From contig CATZKS010000097.1 of assembly GCA_958421035.1 (NCBI GenBank), forward strand, positions 1 through 8,173: a stretch of 8,173 bases of DNA, in the 5' to 3' direction. Positions 6,767-8,173 of this stretch are shown here, piece after piece. This stretch comes from an uncultured Collinsella sp. Lineage in GTDB: Bacteria > Actinomycetota > Coriobacteriia > Coriobacteriales > Coriobacteriaceae. Made by a program: the position numbers and the translations under genes. Position 1 is the first letter of the stretch, and every line of letters starts with the position of its first letter. The notes under the pieces were generated by a model. It was not told the DNA's origin. It saw only the letters and a list, made by a program, of their open reading frames with translations, and did not search any database.

Positions 6767-8122
6767 TTAGTAGGTGCGATCGTTGAGCGTGCTCCAGAGC
6801 TTCTTGGACTCGGCCATGGTCCACGCGTTGATCTTGTCCTCATCAATGCCAACGAACTCGCGATCCTTGTACAGGACGCGGCCGTTGATGATGGTGGTGC
6901 GGCAGTTTTTGCCCATCATGCCAAAGAGCATGTGGCCGTCGATATTCTCCTCGCTCAGCGGCGTAAAGGGCTTGTAGTCCATAACGATAACGTCGGCGGC
7001 AGCGCCGGCCTCGAGCACACCGAGCTTGCGATCGAAGTACTTGCTCGCCATCTTGGCGTTGTTCTCAAACAGCATCGTCATGGCCTCGCACCAGCCCACG
7101 TTGGGCATGGCGGCGTTGTGGCGCTGAATGATCAGGAAGACCTTAAGGCTCTCGAGCATATCGTGGGTGTAGGCGTCGGTGCCCATGCACACGGGAATGC
7201 CGCGGCGGAAGAACTCGAGCACGGGGGCGCAGCCCACGGCGTTGCCCATATTGGATTCGGGGTTGTTGACCAGCCAGGTGCCGGACTCCTTGACGATATC
7301 CATCTCGGCAGGCGTCACGTGGATGCAGTGGCCCAGCATGGTGTCGGGACCCAGCAGGTTGTGCTGCAGCAGGCGCTCGACGGGACTGATGCCGCCGCGG
7401 TTGAGGCGGGAATCCCACACGTCGTTCATGCCCTCGCACACGTGGATGTGGAAGCCGGTCAGGCCGTTGTTGGCCTCGGCCATCTTATCCATGGTCTCGT
7501 CCGAAAGCGTAAAGGTGGCGTGACCGCCAAACATGGCGGCGATCATGTGGTTGTCGTTATCGCGACGCTCCTTGGCGGCCCACTGGGCAAATTCGGCGTT
7601 CTCGGCAATGGCCTGGTCGCATTTTTCCTGGCCGCGGCGATCGGAGACCTCGTAGCACAGGCACGAACGCATGCCCAGCTCCTGAGCGGCGTCCTTAATG
7701 GTAAAGAGGCTACCCGGAATCTCGCAGAAGCTCGCGTGGTGATCGAAGATCGTGGTGACGCCATCGCGGATGGAGTCCAGAATCGTGGCATAGGCACTGG
7801 CCTTGGTGCCGTCGAGCGTCAGGTTGTCGTCGATCTTCCACCACTGCTGCTCAAGATTCTCCAGGAAGTTGGTGGGGTTGCAGCCCTTAATGGCAAGGCC
7901 GCGGGCCAGACCCGAGTAGATGTGGGTGTGGCAGTTGATGAGTCCGGGCATGATGAGGTTGCCCCGGGCGTCGACGTACTCGGCATCCGGGTACTTGGCC
8001 TTGAGCTCGCACTCGGGGCCCACTTCGACGATCGTATCTCCGTCAATGGCGACCGCACCGTTGGGGATGAACGGGGCCTGAGCGTTGCGGGTAAAGACGG
8101 AACCGTTAGCGACCAGAAGCAT
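6767..8122 (-). CDS. ssnA: SsnA-type amidohydrolase (putative aminohydrolase)
   Basis: A 451-residue metal-dependent hydrolase of the amidohydrolase superfamily, in the chlorohydrolase/guanine-deaminase branch. It is a soluble cytoplasmic protein without signal peptide or membrane segment. Visible motifs are HTH at residues 65-67 (metal ligands), FHIHVCEG at 224-231 (metal His227 and probable catalytic Glu230), LGHCIH at 263-268, and MGTDAY at 313-318 (Asp316, the expected fifth ligand), so the active site looks intact. E. coli SsnA is of similar length (about 440). Start: an upstream in-frame ATG at 8140 lacks a ribosome site, whereas the ATG at 8122 has AAGGGAG five bases before it and gives the family-like N-terminus MLLVANG. 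It lies upstream of ygfK with a 149-bp gap. The family is tied by gene context to YgfK/XdhD and, in E. coli, to stationary-phase viability and purine use. The true substrate is unknown; hydrolytic deamination or ring opening of a purine-derived compound is my inference. Guanine deaminase is the main alternative. Confidence 0.9.
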   Translation of the reverse strand: MLLVANGSVFTRNAQAPFIPNGAVAIDGDTIVEVGPECELKAKYPDAEYVDARGNLIMPGLINCHTHIYSGLARGLAIKGCNPTNFLENLEQQWWKIDDNLTLDGTKASAYATILDSIRDGVTTIFDHHASFCEIPGSLFTIKDAAQELGMRSCLCYEVSDRRGQEKCDQAIAENAEFAQWAAKERRDNDNHMIAAMFGGHATFTLSDETMDKMAEANNGLTGFHIHVCEGMNDVWDSRLNRGGISPVERLLQHNLLGPDTMLGHCIHVTPAEMDIVKESGTWLVNNPESNMGNAVGCAPVLEFFRRGIPVCMGTDAYTHDMLESLKVFLIIQRHNAAMPNVGWCEAMTMLFENNAKMASKYFDRKLGVLEAGAAADVIVMDYKPFTPLSEENIDGHMLFGMMGKNCRTTIINGRVLYKDREFVGIDEDKINAWTMAESKKLWSTLNDRTY

Positions 8123-8127
8123 GGATG

Positions 8128-8134
8128 CTCCCTT
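8128..8134 (-). promoter_or_regulatory. Ribosome binding site that fixes the ssnA start
   Basis: The minus strand reads AAGGGAG here, five bases before the ATG at 8122. The in-frame ATG at 8140 is preceded by CCCCGCCTCTG with no purine-rich box, so the shorter protein of 451 residues is preferred. Confidence 0.8.
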
Positions 8135-8139
8135 CGACA

Positions 8140-8165
8140 TCAGAGGCGGGGTTTGACACCTCTGA
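8140..8165. promoter_or_regulatory. 7-bp dyad upstream of ssnA, possible operator or leader hairpin
   Basis: TCAGAGG at 8140-8146 and CCTCTGA at 8159-8165 are reverse complements with a 12-nt spacer, centred about 30 bases before the chosen ssnA start. The spacing fits either a dimeric repressor site or a leader stem-loop. A TTTGACA on the plus strand at 8152-8158 could be a -35 box for a gene leaving the window. The region is cut off at 8173, so no promoter can be placed. Confidence 0.4.
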
Positions 8166-8173
8166 CATGGCGG

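Noticed and set aside
3747..6770. Plus-strand frames of 425 and 329 codons opposite ygfK
   Set aside because: Same reason: antisense shadows of a gene with clear flavin and Fe-S motifs, and no supported ribosome site or family resemblance.

Overview
The window is GC-rich and its only genes are four co-directional ones, all on the minus strand. Read in the direction of transcription (high to low coordinates) they are an SsnA-type amidohydrolase, a YgfK-type flavin/iron-sulfur oxidoreductase, a small polyferredoxin, and a fused [2Fe-2S]/molybdenum hydroxylase of the selenium-dependent xanthine dehydrogenase/XdhD type. The gene set, the heavy iron-sulfur content and the base composition point to a strict anaerobe. 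A gut Coriobacteriia (for example a Collinsella-like actinobacterium) is my best guess. That is inference from style and gene content; no marker gene here proves it.

Layout. Positions 8123-8173 are the truncated leader of ssnA, with a 7-bp dyad and a strong Shine-Dalgarno that fixes the start at 8122. ssnA runs to 6767. A 149-bp gap follows, with a 10-bp-arm hairpin but no terminator-like T-tract, and then ygfK (6617-3618). Eleven bases separate ygfK from the polyferredoxin gene (3606-3127), and twelve separate that from the molybdenum hydroxylase gene (3114-337), so these three are almost certainly one transcription unit. A clear intrinsic terminator at 267-231 ends it. The remaining left edge, 1-235, has no gene. 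It holds about 2.5 copies of a degenerate tandem repeat with a 62-bp period, each unit carrying inverted arms, and a separate small hairpin at 18-34.

How the genes may work together. Homologues of ssnA, ygfK and xdhD cluster in many anaerobes. They were first labelled 'selenate reductase' or 'selenium metabolism' genes, and later genetic work in E. coli and gut bacteria tied the set to anaerobic purine/uric acid breakdown. The sequence fits a purine role. The hydroxylase keeps the Glu and Arg that orient purines in bovine xanthine oxidase. YgfK looks like a rearranged dihydropyrimidine dehydrogenase (DHOD-like barrel, FAD/NAD(P)H module, 4Fe-4S domains). SsnA is a metal-dependent deaminase-type hydrolase. 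No FAD subunit of the usual xanthine dehydrogenase (XdhB/YgfM type) is present. In its place sits a soluble four-cluster ferredoxin that closely resembles the C-terminal part of RnfB, so I infer a route molybdenum centre - [2Fe-2S] - polyferredoxin - YgfK flavin. Substrate and electron direction cannot be read from sequence.
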